A DNA stretch of 55,890 nt from Dehalococcoidia bacterium (GTDB taxonomy: Bacteria; Chloroflexota; Dehalococcoidia; Lucifugimonadales; UBA1123). The notes under the pieces are model-generated. The model had not been told where the DNA came from. It searched no databases and saw only the letters and a list, made by a program, of their open reading frames with translations. A program made the position numbers and the translations under genes. This document shows, one piece after another, positions 42,947-51,453 of the stretch (its first letter is position 1; the number at the start of each line of letters is the position of its first letter). The stretch spans positions 1 to 55,890 of the forward strand of contig JAGWBK010000023.1 of the NCBI GenBank assembly GCA_021295915.1, written 5' to 3'.

Positions 42947-43222
42947 GTGATCTTAAGCATCAGACACAGAGGCTTGGCCAGTCTGTATGAACGTGGGGAC
43001 GGTAGCCGTCTTCCACCCGAACACCTCGCCAAGATTGAACGGATACTCGCCAGGCTGGACATAGCGACGCAGCCGAGCGACATGGACCTGCCCGGCTACA
43101 GGCTTCATCGGCTGAGAGGAGAACTCAGAGGTCTGTGGTCCGTCAGAGTTTCGGCGAACTGGAGAATCGTCTTTCGATTCGATGGCAGCAACGTTCGCGA
43201 CGTTGATTACATCGGCCCATAA
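42947..43222 (+). CDS. higB: HigB-type RelE-family toxin
   Basis: A 91-residue HigB/RelE mRNA-interferase-like toxin. Its landmarks are the start [52 protein letters not shown] and the end [22 protein letters not shown] chose the GTG at 42947, which corresponds to the usual MI-x-SF-x-H-x-G start and follows AGGTGA by ten bases; a GTG seven codons earlier also opens the frame. It cleaves mRNA on the ribosome when free of its antitoxin (known for the family). Its stop overlaps the first codon of the antitoxin gene, as in other higBA operons, where the toxin gene comes first. Confidence 0.88.
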   Translation: MILSIRHRGLASLYERGDGSRLPPEHLAKIERILARLDIATQPSDMDLPGYRLHRLRGELRGLWSVRVSANWRIVFRFDGSNVRDVDYIGP

Positions 43223-43494
43223 ACAATCCACCCCACCCTGGACTATCCATCCGCTACGACTGCCTTGAGCCTTTAGGCCTCAGCGTCACAGACGCTGCCG
43301 CTCATCTTGGAGTCAGCCGTAAGCAGCTATCCGACGTATTGAATGGTCATTCAGGGATCTCAGCTGAGATGGCCATACGTCTGGACAAGGCATTTGGTGG
43401 CGGTGCATCGACGTGGTATCAACTGCAGGCGGCGTACGACTTGGCTCAAGTGATGAAGAGAGCCGACCAGATCGAGGTCCAGCGTGTCGCCTGA
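43219..43494 (+). CDS. higA: HigA-type antitoxin with apparent ATA start codon
   Basis: A 91-residue HTH_3/XRE-type HigA antitoxin not found with ordinary start codons. The frame reads [19 protein letters not shown], then the helix-turn-helix [48 protein letters not shown], and ends [12 protein letters not shown]. All family landmarks are intact. The codon where relatives have ATG is ATA (43219-43221), overlapping the toxin stop as ATAA instead of ATGA. A stop lies five codons upstream in this frame, and no ATG, GTG or TTG lies between it and the HTH; the first one downstream is the TTG inside DVLNG. It may be a mutated start, a rare ATA start, or a read error. Confidence 0.82.
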   Translation: MNNPPHPGLSIRYDCLEPLGLSVTDAAAHLGVSRKQLSDVLNGHSGISAEMAIRLDKAFGGGASTWYQLQAAYDLAQVMKRADQIEVQRVA

Positions 43495-43553
43495 GGTCGA
43501 CTTCAGCTTGTAGCTTAGATTGCTAAACCATCCGCTTTCGCTACGCTAGTCCC

Positions 43554-44216
43554 TCACACAGCGCAGCAGGCGGCGGTGCAGGTCCTAAGGCCGAACAGGC
43601 AGCTGCGGCAGGAGCATAACTGCAGCTCGTCGTCGTCGTTGTCCTCGCCGTGAATGCCCTCGATCCCCTCCCGGACGAGCCAGGGAACCAGCAGCAGCGC
43701 CGTTACGGCGTCCAGCCACCACCAACCCAGCAGCGCGTTGGCGACCAGCCCGACCAGCAGCGTGAGGGAGAGGTACGAGCAGGCCATCGTCTCCTTCGCC
43801 TCGATGGCGATGGACTGCAGGTTGCTTTTCGCCGCGACCTGTAACTTCCAGACGGCGATGAGGGGCATGAATACCACGGAGAATATCGCGAGCCCGATGC
43901 CGACCAGCGACTCCTCTGCGCCGGCCCGACCGGCCAGGGCCCATACTGAGCTGAAGACGATGACCGCCGAAAGTACCATGAAGGTCCAGCCGATGATTCG
44001 TACGACACGGTGCTCGACCGCCTCCGCGTACTCGTTGTCCTCGATGCCGAGCCTCCAGAGTACGAGAGATGCCGCGGCCACCTCTATGTAGCTGTCGGCG
44101 CCGAAGGAGACCAGCGCAATGCTGCCCGCGGCGATCCCCGACCAGAGCGCGATAACCCCCTCCACGACGTTGTAGAGGACCGTCACCACGAGCAGGAACC
44201 TGGCAAAGTTAAGCAA
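43554..44216 (-). CDS. Cation diffusion facilitator-like transporter with Cys-rich tail
   Basis: A 220-residue, six-helix membrane protein of the CDF type. LYNVVEGVIALWSGIAAGSIALVSFGADSYIEVAAASLVLW carries the first metal-site helix pattern (S-F-G-x-D-S). AIEAKETMACSYLSLTLLVGL and WWWLDAVTALLLVPWLVREG form helices 5-6, with the second Asp site. There is no large C-terminal dimerisation domain; instead an acidic linker (HGEDNDDDELQ) leads to CSCRSC and CTAACC, probably metal-binding. The start is TTG at 44216 behind GGGGGAGGACG. A longer frame upstream is out of family. It may export zinc, cadmium or a similar metal. It overlaps a small upstream frame by eight bases. Confidence 0.82.
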   Translation of the reverse strand: MLNFARFLLVVTVLYNVVEGVIALWSGIAAGSIALVSFGADSYIEVAAASLVLWRLGIEDNEYAEAVEHRVVRIIGWTFMVLSAVIVFSSVWALAGRAGAEESLVGIGLAIFSVVFMPLIAVWKLQVAAKSNLQSIAIEAKETMACSYLSLTLLVGLVANALLGWWWLDAVTALLLVPWLVREGIEGIHGEDNDDDELQLCSCRSCLFGLRTCTAACCAV

Positions 44217-44361
44217 TGCCGTCGTCCTCCCCCAACGAGTCCAGTGCGGCGTGGGAGAAGATGCGGACGGCGTGGACGCGTGTTGACCCTGCCCCGTCAA
44301 GGCGCACGTGGTCGTTCCAGGCTGTCTCCACAGCAGCCATCTCCAACTCCATCGGCTGCAT
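44209..44361 (-). CDS. Possible small protein upstream of the CDF transporter
   Basis: A 50-residue frame, MQPMELEMAAVETAWNDHVRLD then RVHAVRIFSHAALDSLGEDDGIA, whose stop overlaps the TTG of the CDF gene. The coupling and balanced composition favour it being real, but I see no family and no good ribosome site. Confidence 0.3.
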   Translation of the reverse strand: MQPMELEMAAVETAWNDHVRLDGAGSTRVHAVRIFSHAALDSLGEDDGIA

Positions 44362-44641
44362 TGTATCCGAATCACTCAGATCGGGTTTTGACTGTCCTCG
44401 GAAAATCTGGGATATGATTCGGAAGTCGCTGAATCGTCTCATCAAACTGGAACAGAGGAGGTAGGGGCAACATGGACGCGCTGTTCGTGGCGCTGTCGCT
44501 GTCGGTCGGACGCAGGCTGTGGAGAGAGGCGGGCGGTAGGCTATAGCAGGCCGAGTTGCGAGTTTTCCCATTCGGGCCGGTATCTTCATGGACTCGCACG
44601 CGCACCGAACCCAATTCCACAATCGTTTTCACGCGAATTTT

Positions 44642-44670
44642 CGTAAAGATCAGTAACGTGCGTGTATAAT
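44642..44670 (+). promoter_or_regulatory. Putative promoter of the amino-acid binding-protein gene
   Basis: A perfect TATAAT (44665-44670) preceded by TG, with only a weak -35 (CGTAAA, 17-base spacer), in AT-rich DNA 84 bases before the GTG. The rest of the 44362-44753 gap holds a 24-codon frame at 44472-44546 behind GAGGAGGTAGGG, which I do not call a gene. Confidence 0.45.
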
Positions 44671-44699
44671 GTCACACCATACGAAAACAAAGTAGGGAC

Positions 44700-44715
44700 T
44701 GACACAAATGTGTCA
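44700..44715. promoter_or_regulatory. 16-bp palindrome in the leader, candidate operator
   Basis: TGACACA and TGTGTCA arms around AA, perfect over seven bases, lying about 30 bases downstream of the TATAAT and 38 before the start codon. The position in the leader fits a roadblock repressor site for the transport operon. Confidence 0.55.
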
Positions 44716-44753
44716 TGCAAGTTGGACGTTATACACCCGGTGAGGAGGGTAAA

Positions 44754-47464
44754 GTGAGCAAAATTCGCTTGATGACATTACTAGTTCCGGTGGTGCTCGT
44801 GGCTCTGTTTGCGGCAGCATGTGCCAGCGAAGAGGCACCCGCGCCCGCGCCCACCCCGGACTTCTCGGCTCTGATTCAGCAGGCGATGCAGTCGCAGCCA
44901 TCGGGGGCAACTCCAGATGAGGTCGCTGCCGCAGTGCCGGCGTGACCGCGGCACAGGTTGCTGACTCCATAGCTAAGGCGCTGTCGGACCGGCCCGGCAT
45001 CACTGAAGCGCAGGTGGCCGACGCTATAGCAGGGGCCATTGCCGATCGGCCCGGTGTCACTGAGGACCAGATGGCGAGCGCCATCGCCAACGCCCTCACA
45101 CAGCAGACCCCAGGTCTGACCGAAGCCGAGGTAGCCGCAGCGATAACCAGGGCGCTCGAAGACCGCCCCGGGATCTCTCAGGAAGACATCCAGATGGCTG
45201 TCGAAATGGCAGTTGAAGAGGCGATGACTCCCGAGCCGTTCAGGATCGGCGTCATGGACTCCCTCACCGGCGTCGGCGAGTCCTACGGCAACCCGATCGT
45301 CAACGCCAAGCAGCTGGCCGTGGACGAGATCAACGCCATGGGCGGCATAAACGGCCGGATGCTCGAGCTGATCATCGAAGACTCAAAGTGCAACGCACAG
45401 GATGCGATCACCGCCTATAGAAAGCTGACCGACGTCGACGGCGTTAGGATCATCCTGGGCACGACATGCAGCGGCGCGATGCTCGGCGCAGCCCCGCTGG
45501 CCGAAGAGGACAGGGTAATCCTGCTCTCGCCATCCGCCACCAACCCGGACATCTCCGTTGCGGGCGACTACATCTTCCGCACGGCAATAAGCGACGCACA
45601 GCTTGGAGCAGACGCCGGCAACGCAATGTGGGTTGACGGCATCAGAAACCTGGTGACCATCACAGAGACGACCGACTACGCCGAGGGCGTTCGCAGGACC
45701 AGCGTTGAGCAGTTCCAGAAGCTTGGCGGCAAGGTCATCGGCGAGGAGCGCTACTCATCCGACTCGACGGACTTCAGGACCCAGCTCACAAAGCTGATAG
45801 GACTGGAGCCGGACGGGATACTTCTTGCCGCACAGGGCGAGCTGCCGGGTGGAACGATCATCAAGCAGGCGCGCGAGCTGGGCTACGACGGCCCAATCTA
45901 CACCGAGAGCGTGCCAACGGGCGCTACCGCGCTCGAAATTGCCGGTGACGCCGCCACAGGCGTGAAGTCCATCATCCCCGCGGACCTCGACCCGAACAAC
46001 CGCACCGCGCAGGACATGCTGGCCAACTTCCGTGAGACTTACGGCTACCTTACCCTCGCCTGGTTCCTCGGTTCGGCCTACGACACGGTGTATATCGCCG
46101 CCGAGTGCCTCGGTCGCACCGGAAATGACCAGGACTCCAGCGGCTTCCGAAACTGCATGAACGACATCTCCCACAGCGGCACCATCGGAGTGGACTACAG
46201 CTTCGATGCCAATGGCGACGTGGTAGGTTTGTCCTACGCAGTGGTTGAGATCCTGCCGGTGGCCGAGCGCAATGACGACAACCTGGGCTACAAGCCCCTC
46301 GGTCCGGCCCCAAGCACGTCGATGGCCATGGCGGCCATGGACGACGGCATGATGATGATGGACGATAAGCCGTTCAGGATCGGCGTGATGGAGTCGGTCA
46401 CCGGCCCAGGCGAGACCTACGGCAACGTGGCCGTGCAGGCCAAGCAGATGGCCGCCGCTGAGATCAACGCAGCGGGCGGCATCAACGGTCGGATGCTTGA
46501 GCTGATCGTCGAGGACGAGAAGTGCAACGCGCAGGACTCGATCACGGCGTACAGGAAGCTGACCGACGTCGACGGCGTGAAGATCATTCTCGGAACGTCG
46601 TGCAGCGGCGCGATGCTAGGAGCGGCCCCGCTGGCAGAAGAGGACGGCGTCGTCATGTTCTCCGGCCTGGCGACCAACCCTGACATCGCCGAGGCTGGTG
46701 ACTACATCTTCCGCACGTCGCTGAACGATGCGCAGGTCGGTATCGACACTGGCAACCTGCTATGGGAGGACGGCGTCAGAAAGCTTGCTACCATCTCCGA
46801 GTCCACCGACTACGCCGAGGGTGTCCGCAGAACCACTGCCGAACACTTCATGAAGCTTGGCGGTGAGATTGTAGGTGAGGAGCGTTACGCCTCTGACGTG
46901 ATCGACTTCAGGTCCCAGCTGACCAAGCTGATCAACGCCGCGCCTGACGCGATACACATAGCGGCCCAGTCAGAGTTCACCGGCGGCACGGTAGTCAAGC
47001 AGATTCGCGAACTGGGATATGAGGGCAGCCTCTACTCTGAGATCGTACCTGTAGGTACGACCGCTCTGGAGATCGCTGGCGAAGCTGCCACCGGACTGAA
47101 GGCGGTAACCGCCGAGCTCGATCCTGCCAACCAGGCGGCGCAGAACGTGCTCGCCAGGTTCCGTGCAACCTACGGTTATGTAACCCTTCCGTGGTATCTC
47201 GGTTCCGCCTATGACGATGTGTACATCACCGCCGAGTGCCTGAAGCAGACCGGTGACGACCAGGACGCAGACGGATTCAAGGACTGCATGTACGGCATCA
47301 CCTGGACCGGCACGATCGGCGAGAACTACAGCTTCGATGAGAGAGGCGAGGTAGTGGGACTGGCCAACGCGGTCGTCGAGGTGCTGCCTCTGGCCGAGCG
47401 CACGGACGCCAACCAGGGCTACAAAGTTCTCGGTCCGGCTCCCTCGATGATGATGGGGAACTAA
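44754..47464 (+). CDS. Branched-chain amino-acid-type binding lipoprotein with two tandem Peripla_BP_6 domains (frameshift near N-terminus)
   Basis: It starts at the GTG at 44754 (GAGGAGGGTAAA upstream) with a signal peptide ending in the lipobox LFAAAC. A helical region follows of about 22-residue units of the form PG(I/V)T-x-AQVA-x-AI-x-AL-x-RP. Then come two full periplasmic binding domains of about 370 residues each, starting PFRIGVMDSLTGVGESYGN and PFRIGVMESVTGPGETYGN. Both have INGRMLELI, CNAQD, GTTCSGAMLGAAPLAEED (second: GTSCSG...) and TDYAEGVRRT. The first 64 codons end at TGA 44943-44945; the rest is in another frame from 44942. One G added to CCGGCG near 44936 would give VPGVTAAQVADSI, which fits the repeat exactly, so a one-base deletion or error is likely. 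It heads the liv operon. Confidence 0.85.
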
Positions 47465-47542
47465 ATCTGTGTTAGTGTCATGGGGCTGACCTGCGATGAC
47501 TCGTGTGCCAGCCCCATGTTGTGCTTGGAAGGGGTTATAAGA

Positions 47543-47765
47543 GTCCCCCTCCCTCAGAGCCTGCCCCGGACTTGATCAGGGGGCTGACAAGGGTATGTAC
47601 TACACAAACCGTCGTTCCGGCGGAGGCCGGAACCCAGAGTCCACGAACGAACTATTGGTTTACACGTACCCCTGTGAGTTCCCTCAGGGTGAGAGCCTGC
47701 CCCGTACTTGATCCGGGGGTGAAAAGCACAAATACCCATCCCTCTTAACCTCTCCAGGGAGAAGA
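47543..47765. repeat. Mosaic intergenic repeat (copy 2)
   Basis: Modules CCCTCCCTCAGAGCCTGCCCC, ACTTGATCAGGGGGCTGAC, GTCGTTCCGGCGGAGGCCGG and a second CCTGCCCCGTACTTGATCCGG. It fills the gap between the binding-protein gene and livH (47465-47797), where I see no gene. The hairpins may damp read-through after the abundant binding-protein transcript. Confidence 0.8.
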
Positions 47766-47797
47766 GGAATCAGGGAAGCGCATCTTCGAGGAGTCAC

Positions 47798-49171
47798 TTG
47801 CTAAGTCTCCGAGGTCGCCACAGCACGACCCTGGCAATCGTACTGACCGCGCTGGCCGTTCTGTACATCGGCTGGAAGATCACGCAGTCTCCCGAGCAGG
47901 CTTTGCAGTTCACCTTCAACGGCCTTGCTGTGGGCGCCGTGTACGCGCTGCTCGCGATGGGATTCACGCTGGTGTACAGCACGGTCTGGTTCTTCGACCT
48001 GTACTACGGCGCAGCGGCCGCTCTCGGGGCATACGGAGTCTTCTACCTCCGCTCACATGACACGCTGGGCGGACGCTACGAGGTCAACGAGCCGATCCTC
48101 AACATCCTGTTTGCCGTTGTGACCGCCGGGGTCGTCGCGTGGTCGTTCCACACGAGCTTCGGTTACCGCTTGAGGAGCCGCCTCAACACGACTGCAGTCA
48201 GGATCGTTGCACTGCTCATCGGCGCTGCCGCCGGAGTGTACATGGGCTTCGTGCTGAGCTTCCCCAAGGACATCCACACTGTGCTAAGTCCGGCCGTAGG
48301 CGTGCTAGTCGCCGTGGCTGTGGTGTGGGTGCTTCATGCCATATACAGGAGCGTGTTCCCCAGGGTCACCACCGCACCTGTCCTGAGCTTGTCGAAGGGG
48401 CCCGTCCTGTTAGTCGGCGCGGTGGCCGGAGTCGCCCTCGGAGCGTACTGTGCCGTTGCCGTGTCCGGCTCGCCGGACTGGGGACTGTACCTCACCTGGG
48501 GGATCTCCTGCCTGCTGGCCGGCATAGTGGGACTCGCGCTGTACAGGGGTCTGTACGTGTACATGCGAGAGCGGGCGAGGTCCCCGCTGGTCATGCTCGT
48601 GGCCACGCTGGGTATCCTGCTCGCGATCACCGCGTTCACCACGATCATATTCCAGAGCGCGCCACGACCCCTGCCCGACGCGTTCGGCAGCACGCCGTGG
48701 AAGATCGCCGGTGCGAACATCAAGGGATTCAACGTATTCACCATCGCCGTCGCCCTCGTAGGGTTCGTCTTCCTTCTGTTCCTGCTGAAGATGACCTCTT
48801 TCGGGAAGGCCGTCAGGGCTATCGGTGACGACGAAGAGGTATCGAAGGTCGTGGGTATCAACACGACTGTGGTCATCGCCGTCGTGTTCTTCATAGGCGC
48901 GATTTACGCCGCCGCCGCGGGCGTGCTGAGCGGACACGATACCGCCATTCAACCCAGGATGGGCCTGCTGCTGCTGCTCAAGGGGTGGATCGCCTCGGTG
49001 GTCGGCGGCATCGGGAACATGTACGGCGCAATCGTCGGCGGGTTCGTGCTCGGCCTGATCGAGCAGTTCGGCATCTGGGACCTCGCAGGAGAGTGGAAGG
49101 ACGCGATCTCGTTCGTCCTTCTGATTCTGTTCCTGTCGTTCTGGCCCAACGGCCTGCTGCCAAGAAAGTAG
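47798..49171 (+). CDS. livH: Branched-chain amino-acid ABC permease, LivH type
   Basis: A 457-residue permease of the LivH family. Landmarks are FNGLAVGAVYALLAMGFTLVYSTVWFFDLYYGAAAALGAYG near residues 38-79, VATLGILLAITAFTTIIF near 268, and TSFGKAVRAIGDDEEVSKVVGINT (the loop that contacts the ATPase). MGLLLLLKGWIASVVGGIGNMYGAIVGGFVLGLIEQFG lies near the end. It is longer than usual (about 290-300) owing to extra helices and loops between residues 80 and 250, where a palindromic repeat adds VLSLSKGPV at about 195-203. The start is TTG with GAGGAG upstream; no ATG fits. With LivM, LivG and LivF it makes one importer. Confidence 0.9.
   Translation: MLSLRGRHSTTLAIVLTALAVLYIGWKITQSPEQALQFTFNGLAVGAVYALLAMGFTLVYSTVWFFDLYYGAAAALGAYGVFYLRSHDTLGGRYEVNEPILNILFAVVTAGVVAWSFHTSFGYRLRSRLNTTAVRIVALLIGAAAGVYMGFVLSFPKDIHTVLSPAVGVLVAVAVVWVLHAIYRSVFPRVTTAPVLSLSKGPVLLVGAVAGVALGAYCAVAVSGSPDWGLYLTWGISCLLAGIVGLALYRGLYVYMRERARSPLVMLVATLGILLAITAFTTIIFQSAPRPLPDAFGSTPWKIAGANIKGFNVFTIAVALVGFVFLLFLLKMTSFGKAVRAIGDDEEVSKVVGINTTVVIAVVFFIGAIYAAAAGVLSGHDTAIQPRMGLLLLLKGWIASVVGGIGNMYGAIVGGFVLGLIEQFGIWDLAGEWKDAISFVLLILFLSFWPNGLLPRK
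48377..48402. repeat. Palindromic element inside livH (frame: LSLSKG)
   Basis: CCTGTCCTGAGCTTGTCGAAGGGGCC, same core as at 3.8, 50.4 and 53.6 kb, inserted in frame so that the permease reads APVLSLSKGPVL in a predicted loop between helices. Confidence 0.85.
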
Positions 49172-49218
49172 TTTCGTATTCTCAGAGACGTGGTGAGCGC
49201 AAAATGGAGTGAGCAAAA

Positions 49219-49282
49219 CCCCCTCTCCCTCAGAGCCTGCCCCGTACTTGATACGGGGGAGAGGGCTGGGGTGAGGGTGAAA
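49219..49282. repeat. Mosaic intergenic repeat (copy 3)
   Basis: CCCCTCTCCCTCAGAGCCTGCCCCGTACTTGATACGGGGGAGAGG, then GGGTGAGGGTGAAAAG, between livH and livM. The CCCCGTA...TACGGGG part is a perfect hairpin. Confidence 0.8.
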
Positions 49283-49344
49283 AGGCCGCCTTCCAGCCAT
49301 CCCCGCGAAAACGGAAAGAGACTCGGAAAGAAGAACCATTGTTG

Positions 49345-50394
49345 ATGAATAGACAGCTGTTCAGGGACTTCGCGACACTGTTCCGAGATCCCAGGACCTT
49401 CTGGCAAACCGCCAAGGGCAACGTCCAGCTGTGGGCGAACCTGTTCGTCATCGCGTGGGCCATCGGATTCATGCTGTGGCAGGGCGTCGGATTCGCCATC
49501 ACCGTGGGGACGGTCTTCGCCATCTGGGCGATACTTGCCGTGAGTCTCAACCTCGTCGTCGGCTTCACCGGACTGCTGTCGGTTGGTCACATCGGCTTCT
49601 TCGGCATCGGTGCCTACGCAATGGCGATTCTGAGCTCTAACCCCGAGTACGAGCAGCTCCGCACCGAGGCTATACCCACGTTTGCCTGGCCATTCTTCGC
49701 CGCCCTGCCCGTCAGCGTTCTGCTGGCCGGGCTGGTAGCGATAGTCGTGGGCGTGGTGTTCAACAGGTTCAGGGACGATATCTACGTGCTCGTATCGTTC
49801 GGATTCGCGATCATCGCGTTCAACGTGTTCCTGAACTGGCGGGGTCTCACCAGGGGAGCATTCGGAATCCACGAGATCGCCCGGCCCAAGATAGGAAACT
49901 GGGTGCTCGACGGCGAGCTGGATTTCCTCATCTTCGCGCTGGTGCTCCTCGCCATCGTCATGGTGATAGCGTGGTTCATAGTGACGTCTTCGTTCGGCAG
50001 GGTGCTCACCGCAATTCGCGAGGACGAGCAGGCGATCGAGGTCTTCGGCTACCAGGTGACGCAGTACAAGCTCGCCATATGGGTCATATCCGCCATGATG
50101 GCGGGACTCGCGGGCGGCCTGTTCAGCAGCTGGACCAGCTTCATAGACCCGTTCTCGTTCGTACTGCTCGAATCGATACTGCTCATATCAATCGTGATTC
50201 TCGGAGGACTGGCCACCATCTGGGGCTCTCTGCTCGGCGCGATGGCGTTCGTCCTGCTCGAAGAGGGGATGCGCTTCCTGCCGTTCATGCCAGTCGAGTA
50301 CATCGGCCAGGCCAGGCAGGTGGTGCTTGGTATACTCCTGGTGCTGCTGATGCTGTTCAGGCCGCAGGGTCTGGTTGGGAGGTACAGGCTATGA
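49345..50394 (+). CDS. livM: Branched-chain amino-acid ABC permease, LivM type
   Basis: A 349-residue permease of the LivM family. ILAVSLNLVVGFTGLLSVGHIGFFGIGAYAMAIL near residues 62-95 is the family hallmark. The ATPase-contact loop is TSSFGRVLTAIREDEQAIEVFGYQVTQYKLAIWVISAMMAGLAGG, and the end is LLIGVILL-like (VVLGILLVLLMLFRPQGLVGRYR). I use the ATG at 49345; two TTG codons just before it also open the frame, and the ribosome site is weak. Its stop overlaps the ATG of livG as ATGA. Pairs with LivH in the membrane. Confidence 0.9.
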   Translation: MNRQLFRDFATLFRDPRTFWQTAKGNVQLWANLFVIAWAIGFMLWQGVGFAITVGTVFAIWAILAVSLNLVVGFTGLLSVGHIGFFGIGAYAMAILSSNPEYEQLRTEAIPTFAWPFFAALPVSVLLAGLVAIVVGVVFNRFRDDIYVLVSFGFAIIAFNVFLNWRGLTRGAFGIHEIARPKIGNWVLDGELDFLIFALVLLAIVMVIAWFIVTSSFGRVLTAIREDEQAIEVFGYQVTQYKLAIWVISAMMAGLAGGLFSSWTSFIDPFSFVLLESILLISIVILGGLATIWGSLLGAMAFVLLEEGMRFLPFMPVEYIGQARQVVLGILLVLLMLFRPQGLVGRYRL

Positions 50395-51221
50395 CGAGGA
50401 GCGAGGAAAGAGGAGTGAGAAAAGAGGGGTCGGAGGCGGCCACGATCGTTCGTCCTGAGCTTGTCGAAGGGCCATCTGCAGACCATCACGACTTCGTCCT
50501 GGAGACCTCCGAGATCTCCAAGCACTTCGGTGCCGTCAGGGCCGTGGACCGGCTCTCCATCTCCATCCCCAGGACCGGCATGACCAGTATCGTCGGCCCC
50601 AACGGCTCGGGCAAATCAACGCTTGTGAACCTTCTCAGCGGCACGCTGCCTCTGGACGGCGGAATAGTCATCATTGACGGCGTCGGCCTAAGGGTCGTGA
50701 GGGCGCACGAGACCCCTGAACACGGCATCACGCGCACCTTCCAGGAGGTCAGGCTGTTCGATCAGATCAGCGTCTGGGACAACATCATGGTGGTGCTGAC
50801 CGAGAGACGCACGTTCCGCGCGCTGATGGAGCGGGGCAAGCAGAGCCACCGTGAGAAGGCGCAGAACATCCTCGAGAACGTCGGCATGTGGGAGAAGCGC
50901 GACTCGCTTGCCATGGACCTCTCATACGGCCAGCGCAAGCTGCTTGAGATAGGCCGCGCGATGGCGCTGGATGTCCACACCTACCTGTTCGACGAGCCGT
51001 TTGCCGGCCTGTTCCCACAGATGCTGGAGCAGGTTAAGGACATCATGAGGCTCATGCGCGACGAGGGACGCTCCATCATCTTCATCTCCCACAACATGGA
51101 CATCGTACGAGAGCTGACCGACCACCTGATCGTGCTCGACAGCGGCAGACTTCTCGCAGAGGGAGACGTCACAGAAGTCCTCGCCAGCGATGAGGTGATA
51201 CAGGCCTACCTGGGGACGTAG
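50391..51221 (+). CDS. livG: Branched-chain amino-acid ABC ATPase, LivG type
   Basis: A 276-residue ATP-binding subunit. Walker A GPNGSGKST is near residue 65-73, the Q-loop region is RTFQEVRLFDQISVWDNI, the signature is LSYGQRKLLEIGRAMAL, Walker B is YLFDEPFAGL, and the H-loop is IFISHNMDIV. The signature motif has LSYGQ instead of LSGGQ, usual for LivG. The first 36 residues before LETSEISKHFG are extra compared with the family; residues 20-29 (VRPELVEGPS) come from a palindromic repeat. The ATG overlaps the livM stop. Powers import together with LivF. Confidence 0.92.
   Translation: MTRSEERGVRKEGSEAATIVRPELVEGPSADHHDFVLETSEISKHFGAVRAVDRLSISIPRTGMTSIVGPNGSGKSTLVNLLSGTLPLDGGIVIIDGVGLRVVRAHETPEHGITRTFQEVRLFDQISVWDNIMVVLTERRTFRALMERGKQSHREKAQNILENVGMWEKRDSLAMDLSYGQRKLLEIGRAMALDVHTYLFDEPFAGLFPQMLEQVKDIMRLMRDEGRSIIFISHNMDIVRELTDHLIVLDSGRLLAEGDVTEVLASDEVIQAYLGT
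50448..50474. repeat. Palindromic element inside livG (frame: RPELVEG)
   Basis: GTTCGTCCTGAGCTTGTCGAAGGGCCA, adding VRPELVEGPS to the N-terminal extension of LivG. A different reading frame from the copy in livH. Confidence 0.85.
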
Positions 51222-51238
51222 ACATATGGCGGCATAGG

Positions 51239-51376
51239 GCCCCCTCTCCCTCGAATCCAGCCATCAGACCCCCTCTCCCTCAGGGCTGAGAGGGGTATGT
51301 AAAGATGCACAGACAGGTATGATTACCAGCCGACGGCCTCCTCTCCCTCAGGGAGAGGGCTGGGGTGAGGGTGAAA
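51239..51376. repeat. Mosaic intergenic repeat (copy 4)
   Basis: Three CCCTCTCCCTC modules with partial GGGCTGAGAGGGGTATG and GGGAGAGGGCTGGGGTGAGGGTGAAAAG, between livG and livF. Several nested GC hairpins. Confidence 0.8.
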
Positions 51377-51453
51377 AGCAAGAATAACTACCCTCTTCGC
51401 ACCGCCATGAGAGGGCAGGACTTTAGATACTTCCCGAGTACAAGGTAAGAACA

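Noticed and set aside
44472-44546. 24-codon frame (MDALFVALSLSVGRR...) behind a very good GAGGAGGTAGGG site
   Set aside because: Too short to support and without family resemblance; the ribosome-site-like sequence may be chance or a remnant of a lost gene.
49971-50390. 140-codon N-terminal extension of LivG
   Set aside because: It lies inside livM in another frame; the ATG that overlaps the livM stop gives a normal coupled start.
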